This document shows, in pieces, positions 32,364-41,447 of a stretch of DNA of 64,000 bases. Origin of the DNA: Massilia pinisoli (GTDB lineage Bacteria > Pseudomonadota > Gammaproteobacteria > Burkholderiales > Burkholderiaceae_D); contig NZ_JANUGW010000027.1 of the NCBI RefSeq assembly GCF_024753285.1, positions 24,294 to 88,293 on the forward strand, written 5' to 3'. The notes beneath the pieces are model-generated. The model was not told where the DNA came from. It saw only the letters and a program-made list of their open reading frames with translations, and did no database searches. Each line of letters starts with the position of its first letter. Position 1 is the first letter of the stretch. Position numbers and translations under genes: made by a program.

Positions 32364-33553
32364 TGCCGGACCTGATCGACAACGTCCGCGCCCAGCTGGA
32401 CGCACTGGAAAGCCACAGCCTGACCCGGCGCCGGCGCACGGCGGAAACGCCCTGCGCACCGCGCCAGATCGTGGACGGCCGCGAGCTGCTCGCGTTCTGC
32501 AGCAACGACTACCTGGGCCTCGCGGCGCATCCGCGCGTCGTCGAGGCGCTGCGCGAAGGCGCGACGTTGTACGGCGCCGGCAGCGGCGCATCGCACCTCG
32601 TGTCGGGCCACAGCCGCGCGCACGCAGAGCTGGAAGAGAGGCTGGCCGCGTTCGAGGCGCCGCACCTTGAGTCAAGCCGCGCGCTGTACTTCTGCACGGG
32701 CTATATGGCGAACCTGGCCGCGCTGACGGGGCTCGGCGCGACGGCCGACGCGATGATCTTTTCGGAAGCGCTGAACCATGCGTCGCTGATCGATGGCGCC
32801 CGCCTCGCACGCGCGGGCGTGACCGTGTACCCGCACGGGGACGTGGCCGCGCTGGAGGCGCAGCTGGAGGCGAGCGTCGCGCCGGTGAAAATCGTCGTCA
32901 CGGACAGCGTGTTCAGCATGGACGGCGACCTCGCCCCGCTGCCTGCGCTACTGGCCCTGTGTGAACGGCATGGCGCATGGCTCGTCGTCGACGATGCCCA
33001 TGGCTTCGGCGTGCTGGGTGACGCGGGCCGCGGCGCGCTAGAACACTTCGGCCTGCGCTCGCCGAACATCGTCTACGTCGGCACCTTGGGCAAGGCGGCC
33101 GGCGTGGGCGGCGCGTTCATCGCGGCGCACGAGGCCGTGATCGAGCTGATGATCCAGCGCGCGCGTCCGTACATCTACACGACGGCTGCCGCGCCCGCGC
33201 TCGCGCATGCGCTGCTCGCCAGTGTCGACATCATCGAGGGCGAGGAAGGCGCCGCGCGTCGTGCCCATTTGCGTGCGCTGATCGCGCAACTGGACGACGG
33301 CCTGCGCCTGGAACGCTGGCAGCGTCCCGCGTCGACGACGGCGATCCAGCCCATCATCATCGGCGCCAACGACGAAGCGCTGGCAGCGGCGGCGCGCCTG
33401 CACGAGCAGGGCCTGTGGGTGCCGGCGATCCGTCCGCCGACCGTGGCCGTCGGCACGGCGCGCCTGCGCGTCACGTTGTCCGCAGCGCATACCGAACAAG
33501 ACGTCGCGCAGCTGACGGCTGCGCTCAACCAGCTGGAAAGGATGCGGGCATGA
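32360..33553 (+). CDS. bioF: 8-amino-7-oxononanoate synthase
   Basis: A 397-residue alpha-oxoamine synthase catalysing the pimeloyl-group plus L-alanine condensation. Motifs: FCSNDYLGLAAHPRV, GAGSGASHLVSGHSRAHAEL, VTDSVFSMDGDLAPL, VVDDAHGFGVLG and the PLP-lysine region YVGTLGKAAGVGGAF with Lys245. It starts at ATGATG overlapping the bioA stop; either ATG is possible. The GSGASHLVSGH and DDAHGFG motifs separate it from the related Kbl and HemA enzymes. Confidence 0.93.
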   Translation: MMPDLIDNVRAQLDALESHSLTRRRRTAETPCAPRQIVDGRELLAFCSNDYLGLAAHPRVVEALREGATLYGAGSGASHLVSGHSRAHAELEERLAAFEAPHLESSRALYFCTGYMANLAALTGLGATADAMIFSEALNHASLIDGARLARAGVTVYPHGDVAALEAQLEASVAPVKIVVTDSVFSMDGDLAPLPALLALCERHGAWLVVDDAHGFGVLGDAGRGALEHFGLRSPNIVYVGTLGKAAGVGGAFIAAHEAVIELMIQRARPYIYTTAAAPALAHALLASVDIIEGEEGAARRAHLRALIAQLDDGLRLERWQRPASTTAIQPIIIGANDEALAAAARLHEQGLWVPAIRPPTVAVGTARLRVTLSAAHTEQDVAQLTAALNQLERMRA

Positions 33554-34377
33554 GCCTCAACGATCCCGAACAACTCGGCGGCGGCGCTTCCGTCGGCACC
33601 GCGGAACCGGCAACGACGGTCGGCACGGCGCCGGCACCGCTGGCCGTCCCCGCGCCGCTGGCCGCGGAAGGCGTGCCGCTGCGCTTCGCCTGCTTCGTGA
33701 CGGGCACGGACACGGAAATCGGCAAGACGCTGATCTCCAGCGCCATCCTGCATAAGCTCGTGCAGCAGGGCGTGCGCGCGTGCGGCATGAAGCCCATCGC
33801 GGCCGGTGCGGAGGAACGCAACGGCATGCTGCACAACGACGACGCGGCGATGCTGCGCGCGGCCGGCAACGTGCAGCTGCCGCAGTCGATCACGACGCCG
33901 TACCTGCTGCGCGAGCCGTGCGCCCCGCACATCGCGGCCAAGCTCGAAGGCGTGACGATCGAACCCGTGCCCATCATGACGGCATATGCCGAAATTTTGG
34001 GCGCGTCCGATGCGACCGTCGTCGAAGGCGTGGGCGGCTTCTGCGTGCCGTTCTCCGAAGACTTCGACAGCGCCGATCTGGCCGTACAATTGGGGCTGCC
34101 CGTCGTGCTCGTCGTCGGCCTGCGCCTCGGCTGCATCAACCATGCCTTACTCACGGCCGAGGCGATCGTCGCGCGCGGCCTCGTGCTCGCGGGCTGGGTC
34201 GCCAACCAGGTCGACCCGGACATGCGCTTCGCCGACGACAACGTCGCGGAAATCGCCCGCCGCCTGCCCGCCCCGCTGCTCGGCCGCGTGCCGCGCCTCG
34301 ACGAACCCTCGGCCGCCAGGGCCTCCACTTACCTCGAGCTCGCGAGCCTGCCGGGATGGCCGGCCAAGCGTGCCTAA
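33550..34377 (+). CDS. bioD: Dethiobiotin synthetase
   Basis: A 275-residue P-loop enzyme forming dethiobiotin from diaminopelargonate, CO2 and ATP. The P-loop is GTDTEIGKT at residues 52-60; GMKPIAAGAEE and VVEGVGGFCVPFSEDFDS are typical. About 45 extra residues at the N-terminus are Ala, Pro, Gly and Thr rich and precede the first family-conserved strand (RFACFVTG). The true start could lie inside that region, but the ATGA overlap with bioF supports the long form. Confidence 0.92.
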   Translation: MSLNDPEQLGGGASVGTAEPATTVGTAPAPLAVPAPLAAEGVPLRFACFVTGTDTEIGKTLISSAILHKLVQQGVRACGMKPIAAGAEERNGMLHNDDAAMLRAAGNVQLPQSITTPYLLREPCAPHIAAKLEGVTIEPVPIMTAYAEILGASDATVVEGVGGFCVPFSEDFDSADLAVQLGLPVVLVVGLRLGCINHALLTAEAIVARGLVLAGWVANQVDPDMRFADDNVAEIARRLPAPLLGRVPRLDEPSAARASTYLELASLPGWPAKRA

Positions 34378-34396
34378 CCAAAACAAGGAATCCGAA

Positions 34397-35425
34397 ATGA
34401 CCCAAGTCGTTACCCTTCACCCGCCGGTCACGCCGGCCTCCCTGCCGAAGGACGCCACCTGGCCGCTGGCCGACGTGCTCGCGCTGTTCGAGCTGCCGAT
34501 GCCGGAGCTGATGTTCCGTGCTAGCCAAGCCCACCGCGCCAACTTCCCGGATGGCGACGTCGAACTCGCGACCCTCCTGTCGATCAAGACGGGCGGCTGC
34601 GAGGAAGACTGCGGCTACTGTCCGCAGGCCGCGCGCTACGACACGGGTGTCGAGGCCAAGAAGATCCTCGACCTCGACACGGTGCTGGACGCCGCGCGCG
34701 AAGCGAAGGCCAAGGGCGCCACGCGCTTCTGCATGGGCGCCGCCTGGCGCAGCCCGAAAGAGCGCGACATGGAGAAGGTCGAAGCGATGGTGCGCGGCGT
34801 GAAGGCGCTGGGCATGGAAACATGCGCCACGCTGGGCATGCTGGAAGAAGGCCAGGCCGAGCAGCTGAAGCAGGCGGGCCTCGACTACTACAACCACAAC
34901 ATCGACACGTCGCCCGACTTCTACGGCGACGTGATCTCCACGCGCGAGTACCGCGACCGCTTGGACACGCTGGGTCGCGTGCGCACGGCCGGCCTGAAGA
35001 TCTGCTGCGGCGGCATCGTCGGCATGGGCGAGACGCGCGAGCAGCGCGCAGGCCTGATCGCGCAGCTGGCAAACATGAACCCGTATCCCGAATCGGTGCC
35101 CATCAACCACCTCGTGCAGGTCGAGGGCACCCCGATGCACGGTCTGCCGCCGCTGGACCCGATCGAATTCGTGCGCACGATCGCCGTCGCCCGCATCACG
35201 ATGCCGAAGGCGCGCGTGCGCCTGTCGGCCGGCCGCCGCGAGCTCGGTGAAGCCGTGCAGGCGATGTGCTTCATGGCCGGCGCCAATTCGATCTTCTACG
35301 GCGACAAGCTGCTCACCACGGACAATCCGGAAGCGGACGATGATCGCAAGCTGCTGGAAAAGCTGGGCCTGAAAACGCGCTCGGCGATGCTGGAGTCGGT
35401 ACAAAAACAAAGCTGCGGTTGTTAG
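34397..35425 (+). CDS. bioB: Biotin synthase (radical SAM)
   Basis: A 342-residue radical SAM enzyme that inserts sulfur into dethiobiotin. The 4Fe-4S cluster motif is C68-E-E-D-C72-G-Y-C75; ARYDTGVEAKKILD, YYNHNIDTSPDFYGDVISTR and ICCGGIVGMGETREQR are also conserved, with the auxiliary-cluster cysteines. An AAGGAA site is seven bases upstream. The TAG stop is followed directly by the repeat TAGGGTGGACGGG, so the repeat abuts the coding end. It is the last gene of the bioAFDB run. Confidence 0.95.
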   Translation: MTQVVTLHPPVTPASLPKDATWPLADVLALFELPMPELMFRASQAHRANFPDGDVELATLLSIKTGGCEEDCGYCPQAARYDTGVEAKKILDLDTVLDAAREAKAKGATRFCMGAAWRSPKERDMEKVEAMVRGVKALGMETCATLGMLEEGQAEQLKQAGLDYYNHNIDTSPDFYGDVISTREYRDRLDTLGRVRTAGLKICCGGIVGMGETREQRAGLIAQLANMNPYPESVPINHLVQVEGTPMHGLPPLDPIEFVRTIAVARITMPKARVRLSAGRRELGEAVQAMCFMAGANSIFYGDKLLTTDNPEADDDRKLLEKLGLKTRSAMLESVQKQSCGC

Positions 35426-35537
35426 TAGGGTGGACGGGTCTCCCGTCCACGCGGTGATTGTTGGCGGCTCCGTTGTCGTGCACGAAATCGGAGCCGTCGC
35501 GTATCACCGCGTGGACGGCGCAGCCGTCCACCCTACG
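35425..35537. repeat. Composite palindromic repeat (two inverted copies) after bioB
   Basis: A forward copy (GTGGACGGG/CCCGTCCAC hairpin, 35430-35450, then GCGGTGAT) and a reverse copy (ATCACCGCGTGGACGGC through CCGTCCACCCTACG, 35503-35537) flank an inner inverted repeat GGCTCCG...CGGAGCC (35465-35495). The outer ends GTAGGGTGGACGG and CCGTCCACCCTAC are complementary. The layout resembles a bacterial interspersed mosaic element. It fills much of the gap before liuD. Confidence 0.85.
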
Positions 35538-35623
35538 CAAATGCTGTCAGGCCACAAGCCAGGTTTTATCGATTCATCAGGCCACAAGCCGATTTTCACA
35601 ACACATAAAACAGACGAGACACC

Positions 35624-37654
35624 ATGTTCACGAAGATCCTCATCGCCAACCGTGGCGAAATCGCCTGCCGCGTCGCGGCCACCGCGCGCCGGCTCGGCAT
35701 CAAGACCGTTGCCGTCTATTCGGAAGCCGACGCGAACGCCAAGCACGTGGCGGTCTGCGATGAGGCGGTCCTGCTGGGCCCTGCCGCCGCCAAGGACAGC
35801 TATCTGCGCGGCGACAAGATTATCGCCGCCGCGCAGGCCACGGGCGCGCAGGCGATCCACCCGGGCTACGGCTTCCTGTCGGAGAACGCGGAATTCGCGG
35901 ACGCCTGCGCGGCCGCGGGCCTCGTGTTCATCGGCCCGCCGGGATCCTCGATGCGCGCGATGGGATCGAAGTCGGCCGCCAAGCAGCTGATGGAAGGCGC
36001 GAACGTGCCGCTCGTGCCGGGCTACCACGGCGACGCGCAGGACCCGGAACTGCTGCAGGCGGAAGCCAACCGCATCGGCTATCCCGTGCTGCTGAAGGCC
36101 AGCGCGGGCGGCGGCGGCAAAGGCATGCGCGTGGTGGAGCGGTCGGAGGATTTCCAGGCCGCGCTCGCGTCGTGCAAGCGCGAAGCCATCTCCTCCTTCG
36201 GCGACGACAAGGTGCTCGTCGAAAAATACCTCACACGGCCGCGCCACATCGAGATCCAGGTGTTCGCGGACACGCACGGCAACTGCGTCTACCTGCACGA
36301 GCGCGACTGCTCCGTGCAGCGCCGCCACCAGAAAGTGCTGGAAGAAGCGCCCGCGCCGGGCATGCCGCCGGAGCGCCGTGCCGCGATGGGCGAAGCGGCC
36401 GTCGCGGCCGCACGCGCCGTGGGCTATGTGGGCGCGGGCACCGTCGAATTCATCGCCAACCAGGACGGCTCGTTCTACTTCATGGAGATGAACACGCGGC
36501 TGCAGGTCGAGCACCCCGTCACCGAGATGATCACGGGGACGGACCTCGTCGAATGGCAGCTGCGCGTGGCGGCCGGCCAGCCGCTGCCGAAGCAGCAGCA
36601 CGAGCTCGCGATCCACGGCCACGCGATCGAAGCACGCGTGTATGCGGAAAATCCGGAGAAAGGCTTCCTGCCGTCGATCGGGACGTTGCAGTACATGGAC
36701 ACCCCGGCCCACGTCGCGTTTGAACTGGGCGGCGCGGACGGCAATCCGGCCGGCGTGCGCATCGATTCCGGCGTGCGCGCGGGCGACGCGATCTCGCCGT
36801 TCTACGATCCGATGATCGCCAAGCTGATCGTGTGGGGCGCGGACCGCGCGCAGGCGCTGGCGCGCATGGCGCAGGCGCTGTCCGAATTCCACATCGTCGG
36901 CCTCGCGACCAATATCGCGTTCCTGAAGCGGCTCGTCGAAGGCGGCGCCTTCGCGCAGGCCGACCTGGACACGGGCCTGATCGAGCGGCATTCCGCGGCG
37001 CTGTTCCCGCCGGCCGGTCCGGCGCCGCTGCCTGCGCTGGCACTGGCGGCCGTCGCGCTGGTCTCTGCAGACACGCCGACGAGTACCAACCCTGCCGACC
37101 CGTGGACCAGCACGCACGGCTGGCGCATGAACGGCACGTGCCGCCGCCGCCTCGCGTTCGGCGACGAGTACGCGGCCGCGACGGACGCCAAGGTCTACGC
37201 CATCGACCTGGCCTATCACGCGCACGGCTGGACGCTCGAAGCGGACGGCAAGGCGCACCCGCTGGCGCTCGTGGCGCAGCACGACGGGCGCTACGCGATC
37301 CGCCTGGACGGCCAGGCCATCGCGGGCACCGTGCGCCGCGACGGCGAGACGCTGCACGTGTTCACGGGCGGCCTGCACCACGTGCTCGCATGGAGCGACC
37401 CGCTCGCGCACGCGGGCGAACACGAGACGGCCGACGGCCGCCTGACGGCACCGATGCCGGGCAAGGTCGTCGCCGTGATGGCGGCGAACGGGCAGCACGT
37501 CCGCAAGGGCGAGCCGCTCGTGATCATGGAAGCGATGAAGATGGAACACACGATTGCCGCGCCGAGCGACGGCCTGGTCGAGGAAGTGCTGTACCAGGTC
37601 GGCGACCAGGTCGCGGACGGCGCGCCGCTGCTGGCATTCAAGGCAGCGGCGTAG
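35624..37654 (+). CDS. liuD: Methylcrotonyl-CoA carboxylase alpha (biotin carboxylase/BCCP) subunit
   Basis: A 676-residue fused biotin carboxylase and biotin carrier protein. The start MFTKILIANRGEIACRV, the ATP-grasp loop LLKASAGGGGKGMRVV, EKYLTRPRHIEIQVFAD, RDCSVQRRHQKVLEEAP and FYFMEMNTRLQVEHPVTEMI mark the carboxylase half. The carrier site is Lys639 in VIMEAMKMEH. It pairs with the liuB beta subunit encoded about 5 kb upstream, on the other side of the bio genes that supply its cofactor. The start lies 86 bases after the composite repeat. Confidence 0.92.
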   Translation: MFTKILIANRGEIACRVAATARRLGIKTVAVYSEADANAKHVAVCDEAVLLGPAAAKDSYLRGDKIIAAAQATGAQAIHPGYGFLSENAEFADACAAAGLVFIGPPGSSMRAMGSKSAAKQLMEGANVPLVPGYHGDAQDPELLQAEANRIGYPVLLKASAGGGGKGMRVVERSEDFQAALASCKREAISSFGDDKVLVEKYLTRPRHIEIQVFADTHGNCVYLHERDCSVQRRHQKVLEEAPAPGMPPERRAAMGEAAVAAARAVGYVGAGTVEFIANQDGSFYFMEMNTRLQVEHPVTEMITGTDLVEWQLRVAAGQPLPKQQHELAIHGHAIEARVYAENPEKGFLPSIGTLQYMDTPAHVAFELGGADGNPAGVRIDSGVRAGDAISPFYDPMIAKLIVWGADRAQALARMAQALSEFHIVGLATNIAFLKRLVEGGAFAQADLDTGLIERHSAALFPPAGPAPLPALALAAVALVSADTPTSTNPADPWTSTHGWRMNGTCRRRLAFGDEYAAATDAKVYAIDLAYHAHGWTLEADGKAHPLALVAQHDGRYAIRLDGQAIAGTVRRDGETLHVFTGGLHHVLAWSDPLAHAGEHETADGRLTAPMPGKVVAVMAANGQHVRKGEPLVIMEAMKMEHTIAAPSDGLVEEVLYQVGDQVADGAPLLAFKAAA

Positions 37655-37803
37655 CAACAGGCTCTATCGGGCCACACGAAGAAAGCCGCGCCGCCTGTCC
37701 AGAAGGCGGCGGCGCGCGCGCAAGACGCCGCAAAACCAGGGTGCGGCGTGAATGCACCAACGAGACAGCAAACGCAATCCATAAAAACTATTAGGAGACG
37801 AAT
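37655..37803. other. Intergenic region with hairpin between liuD and ghrA
   Basis: This 149-base gap contains an 8-bp stem (CGCCGCCT with AGGCGGCG, 37689-37711) without a T-run and an AGGAG site (37792-37796) for ghrA. The hairpin may attenuate read-through. Confidence 0.4.
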
Positions 37804-38745
37804 ATGCGGATACTGCTGTACAGGGGCGACGGCGTCATCGAGCCGTGGGCCCGCGATTTTGCCGAAGCCCTGCCGCACGCGGAGACCGTCGTGTGGCGCG
37901 AGGGCATGTCACTGGCGTCGCAGGCGCCTTGCGATTACGCGGTGGTGTGGGCGCCGACGCCCGCACTGCTGGATCAACTCGCCCACGTGAGGGCGATCTT
38001 CCTGATGGGCGCCGGCGTCGACGCGCTGCTGAAGTTCGGCGACGCGCTGCCGCCCGTCCCCATCGTCCGCCTGGGCGATGCGGGCATGGCCGAGCAGATG
38101 GCGGAGTACGTGGCGTATGCGACGTTGCGCTACTTCCGCCGCTTCGACGACTACGAGCAGCAGGCGCGCCAGGGCATGTGGAATCCGCTCGAAACGCGCC
38201 ACCGCAAGGCCGATTTCACGGTCGGCGTGCTGGGCCTGGGCAAGCTCGGGTTGCCCGTGCTGCGCACGTTGCGCCAGCTCGGCTTTCCCGTGCGGGGCTG
38301 GAGCCGCTCGGCGCGCGACCTGCCTGGTGTCGAATGCTTCGCCGGCATGGAGTCGCTCGACGACTTCCTGTCCGGCACGCGTGTCCTCGTTTGCATGCTG
38401 CCGCTCACGCCGGACACGACGAACCTGCTCGACCGCGCACGCCTGTCCCTGCTGCCTGCCGGCGCCTACCTGATCAACGTCGCGCGCGGCGCGCTGGTCG
38501 CGGAACCGGATCTGCTGGCGCTGATCCGCGCCGGCCACATCGCGGGCGCGACGCTGGACGTGTTCCGCAACGAACCGCTGCCGGCACCGCATCCGTTCTG
38601 GAACGAGCCGCGCATCACCATCACGCCGCACATCTCGGCCCTCACGATGCGCGAGGAGGCGGTGCGCCAGATCGCCGCCAAGATCGAGCGGCTGGAACGG
38701 GGCGAGGCCATCGACGACATCGTCGACCGCGCCCGCGGCTACTAG
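37804..38745 (+). CDS. ghrA: Glyoxylate/hydroxypyruvate reductase A
   Basis: A 313-residue D-isomer-specific 2-hydroxyacid dehydrogenase. The Rossmann motif is VGVLGLGKLGLPVL near residue 143; LMGAGVDALLKF, MAEYVAYATLRYFRRFDDY, NVARGALVAEPDLL, ATLDVFRNEPLP and the catalytic His region ITPHISALTMREE match GhrA. It reduces glyoxylate or hydroxypyruvate with NADPH. A link to leucine catabolism is not known; it may simply reduce 2-oxo acids. It lies nine bases before mvaB and has a good AGGAG site. Confidence 0.9.
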   Translation: MRILLYRGDGVIEPWARDFAEALPHAETVVWREGMSLASQAPCDYAVVWAPTPALLDQLAHVRAIFLMGAGVDALLKFGDALPPVPIVRLGDAGMAEQMAEYVAYATLRYFRRFDDYEQQARQGMWNPLETRHRKADFTVGVLGLGKLGLPVLRTLRQLGFPVRGWSRSARDLPGVECFAGMESLDDFLSGTRVLVCMLPLTPDTTNLLDRARLSLLPAGAYLINVARGALVAEPDLLALIRAGHIAGATLDVFRNEPLPAPHPFWNEPRITITPHISALTMREEAVRQIAAKIERLERGEAIDDIVDRARGY

Positions 38746-38754
38746 GAAACCATC

Positions 38755-39669
38755 ATGCACATTCAACTGCCGAAACAAGTCAAGATCGTCGAAGTGGGCC
38801 CGCGCGACGGGCTGCAGAACGAGAAGGAAGCGGTGTCCGCCGCGGTCAAGATCGAGCTGGTCGACCGCCTGTCACGCGCGGGCTTCCGCAATATCGAGGC
38901 GGCGTCGTTCGTCTCGCCGAAGTGGGTGCCGCAGATGGCGACCAGTGCCGAAGTCATGGCAGGCATCGAACGCCGCGCGGGGACGCTGTATTCCGCGCTG
39001 ACCCCGAACATGCAGGGCTTCGAGGCGGCGCTGGCGGCGCGCGCCGATGAAGTCGTGATCTTCGGCTCGGCGTCGGAAGCGTTCTCGCAGCGGAACATCA
39101 ACTGCTCGATCGCGGAATCCATCGCGCGCTTCGAACCCGTGGCGAAGGCGGCGAAGGACAACGGCCTGCGGCTGCGCGGCAGCATCAGCTGCGCGTTCGG
39201 CTGCCCGTACCAGGGCGAGGTGCCGCTGGATGCCGTCGCCGACGTCGTCGGGCGCATGCGCGACCTCGGGTGCGACGAGATCGACATCGCCGACACGATC
39301 GGCGTGGCGACCCCGCGCAAGACGCAGGCCGTGATGGAGACGGCGGCACGCGCGTTCGCGCTGGAGCGCATCTCCGGCCACTTCCACGATACGTACGGCC
39401 AGGCGCTTGCCAACATCTACGCCAGCCTGGAACTCGGTGTGTCGATCTTCCACTCGTCCGTGTCGGGCCTGGGCGGCTGCCCGTACGCGAAGGGCGCGAC
39501 GGGGAACGTGGCGACGGAGGACGTCGTGTATATGCTGAACGGGCTCGGTATCGAGACGGGCATCGACCTCGACCTCGTCGTGGAGGCGGGTGCGTTCATC
39601 TCGCAGCACCTGGGCCGCAAGGGTGCGAGTCGGGCGGGGAATGCCTTGCTGGCGAAGCGCGCGGGTTGA
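38755..39669 (+). CDS. mvaB: Hydroxymethylglutaryl-CoA lyase
   Basis: A 304-residue TIM-barrel lyase that splits HMG-CoA into acetyl-CoA and acetoacetate, the last step of leucine breakdown. VEVGPRDGLQNEKEAV holds the metal and substrate residues; ISCAFGCPYQGEVPLDAV, ERISGHFHDTYGQALANIYA and the cysteine loop SGLGGCPYAKGATGNVATED are diagnostic. It completes the liuB, liuC and liuD set. It is followed by a hairpin that serves as a terminator for the converging tRNA gene. Confidence 0.94.
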   Translation: MHIQLPKQVKIVEVGPRDGLQNEKEAVSAAVKIELVDRLSRAGFRNIEAASFVSPKWVPQMATSAEVMAGIERRAGTLYSALTPNMQGFEAALAARADEVVIFGSASEAFSQRNINCSIAESIARFEPVAKAAKDNGLRLRGSISCAFGCPYQGEVPLDAVADVVGRMRDLGCDEIDIADTIGVATPRKTQAVMETAARAFALERISGHFHDTYGQALANIYASLELGVSIFHSSVSGLGGCPYAKGATGNVATEDVVYMLNGLGIETGIDLDLVVEAGAFISQHLGRKGASRAGNALLAKRAG

Positions 39670-39683
39670 TGTAACGCGGAAAT

Positions 39684-39713
39684 GAAAAAGGCCGACGATC
39701 TCTCGTCGGCCTC
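39684..39713 (-). terminator. Intrinsic terminator between mvaB and tRNA-Pro
   Basis: Ten-base arms AGGCCGACGA and TCGTCGGCCT flank a TCTC loop. Read on the minus strand the stem is followed by TTTTT, so it ends the tRNA transcript; it may also stop mvaB transcripts. Confidence 0.8.
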
Positions 39714-39722
39714 TTGCTATAC

Positions 39723-39799
<77 letters not shown>

Positions 39800-39878
39800 A
39801 AGACAGCCATCATACCGTCCAGGTGCCATCGCGGTCAAGGAAAGCGCTCGACTCCGTGGTTTTCTCGCAGGTGACGAC

Positions 39879-40514
39879 GTGACGTATGCAATCGACCACA
39901 TCGACGGCGGCTTCCGCCCGGCCCTCCCCGACCGCAGGCAGATCAACCGCATCGCGGCCTGCATCGCGCTGTCGCTGGCCGCGCATGCGCTGCTGCTCGC
40001 GGTCCACCGCCAGCCCGTGACGACGTTGCCCGCCGCGCCGCCGGAACGCCTGACGATCCGCCTGCAGCCCGCGCCACCGCCGGCGCAGGTGAAACCGGCC
40101 GCGGTGCCGCCGATCCCGCGTGCGCAGCCGGAAAAGCACGCGAAAAAGACCCGCCCCGTGATCGCCGTCGCGCCGGAGAAACGCCAGTCGACGGAAGAGA
40201 CCTATGCCGTGAAACCCGCACCGGAAACGCCGGAGACGCCCGCCGCACCCGCGACGACGGCCCCGCATTTCGACGCCGACGCGGCCCGCGGCATGGCGCG
40301 CAAGATGGCGACGAAACTGCTCACGGAACCCGATCCCGACAAGGTGGGCACGGCGCTCGAACGCCTGCCGAAGCCGCCGCTGCAGACGGAAAGCAAGTTC
40401 GAGCGGGCGATCAAGTCGGCCAAGCGCCCCGATTGCAAGGACGGTGTGCCGGGCGGCCTGCTGGCGCCGATCTTCCTCGCGATGGACAAGAAAGACAGCG
40501 GCTGCAAGTGGTGA
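39879..40514 (+). CDS. TonB-like Pro-rich inner-membrane-anchored protein
   Basis: A 211-residue protein with a short cytosolic start, one membrane segment (IAACIALSLAAHALLLAV) and a long Pro/Ala/Lys linker (PAPPPAQVKPAAVPPIPRAQ) like TonB N-termini. The C-terminal part (residues 140-211) is not a recognisable TonB domain and contains a Cys pair (RPDCKDGVPG, SGCKW). A GTG at 39879 is chosen as start; no strong ribosome-binding site is seen. It may be a truncated or divergent energy-transducer-like protein. Function unknown. Confidence 0.6.
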   Translation: MTYAIDHIDGGFRPALPDRRQINRIAACIALSLAAHALLLAVHRQPVTTLPAAPPERLTIRLQPAPPPAQVKPAAVPPIPRAQPEKHAKKTRPVIAVAPEKRQSTEETYAVKPAPETPETPAAPATTAPHFDADAARGMARKMATKLLTEPDPDKVGTALERLPKPPLQTESKFERAIKSAKRPDCKDGVPGGLLAPIFLAMDKKDSGCKW

Positions 40515-40520
40515 ATCCGG

Positions 40521-41429
40521 CTACTCGCCGCCCTTGATCTGCAGCGCGCGGTCGTACAACGCGTTCTTCTTCTTGCCCGTAATCTGCGCCGCCAGCGCCG
40601 CCGCCTGCTTCACGGAACATTCTTCGAGCAGGATGCGCAGCACGCGCTCCGCCTCCACGTCGCCCTCGTCGTCTTCCGCGCGCGCGCCTTCGACGAGCAC
40701 GACGAATTCGCCTCGCTCGCGGTTCGCATCGGCCTTCACCCACGCCAGTGCCTCGCTGAGCGGACAGCGGTGGATTTCCTCGAACAGCTTGGTGAGTTCG
40801 CGCGCGAACACGACCTGCCGCGTGGGCTCGAATGCGGCCGCGAGAGATTCGACACAGTCCGTGATGCGATGCGGCGCCTCATAGAACACGAGCGTCGCCG
40901 GCACGGACTTGAGCGCGGCCAGTTCCCCTTCGCGCTGCTTCGCCTTCGCGGGCAGGAAGCCGACAAAATAGAAGCGGTCGTTCACGAGGCCGCTGGCCGA
41001 CAGCGCCGCGATCGCGGCCGACGAACCGGGTACCGGAACGACGTGCAGGCCGGCGGCGCGCACGGCGTCGACGATGCGCGCGCCGGGGTCGGACACGGCC
41101 GGCGTGCCCGCGTCCGACACGAGCGCCACGCGCTCGCCCGCGCGCAGGCGCGTGGCGATTTTTTCGGCGACCTCGCGCTCGTTGTGCTGGTGCGCGGCGA
41201 TCATGTGCTTGTTCAAGCCGAAACGCGTCAGCAGCGCGCCCGTCTTGCGCGTGTCCTCGCAGGCGACGACGTCGGCCAGCAGCAGCACGTGCAGGGCGCG
41301 CAGCGTGATGTCGGTGACGTTCCCGATGGGTGTGGCCACCACGTAAAGCGTTGCGGTAGGATAGGACTGCTGGGCGGCCTCGCCCATGACGGGCAGTTGG
41401 GCGATCTGGCTGGACTGGGTTTCTGTCAT
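40521..41429 (-). CDS. rsmI: 16S rRNA (cytidine(1402)-2'-O)-methyltransferase
   Basis: A 302-residue SAM-dependent methyltransferase acting on C1402 in the ribosomal decoding centre. TLYVVATPIGNVTDITLRAL, CEDTRKTGALLTRFGL, VALVSDAGTPAVSDPGARIV, PVPGSSAAIAALSASGL and ERGEFVVLVEGA match the RsmI family. It is divergent from the lpoA-like gene with only an 18-base gap, keeping the conserved rsmI-lpoA-yraN-gmhA-dolP order known from E. coli. Confidence 0.95.
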   Translation of the reverse strand: MTETQSSQIAQLPVMGEAAQQSYPTATLYVVATPIGNVTDITLRALHVLLLADVVACEDTRKTGALLTRFGLNKHMIAAHQHNEREVAEKIATRLRAGERVALVSDAGTPAVSDPGARIVDAVRAAGLHVVPVPGSSAAIAALSASGLVNDRFYFVGFLPAKAKQREGELAALKSVPATLVFYEAPHRITDCVESLAAAFEPTRQVVFARELTKLFEEIHRCPLSEALAWVKADANRERGEFVVLVEGARAEDDEGDVEAERVLRILLEECSVKQAAALAAQITGKKKNALYDRALQIKGGE

Positions 41430-41447
41430 GTTGGGGATCGGATGCGG

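Noticed and set aside
35430..35990. Reading frame starting in the composite repeat after bioB
   Set aside because: The first part is translated palindrome and the rest is liuD in another frame.
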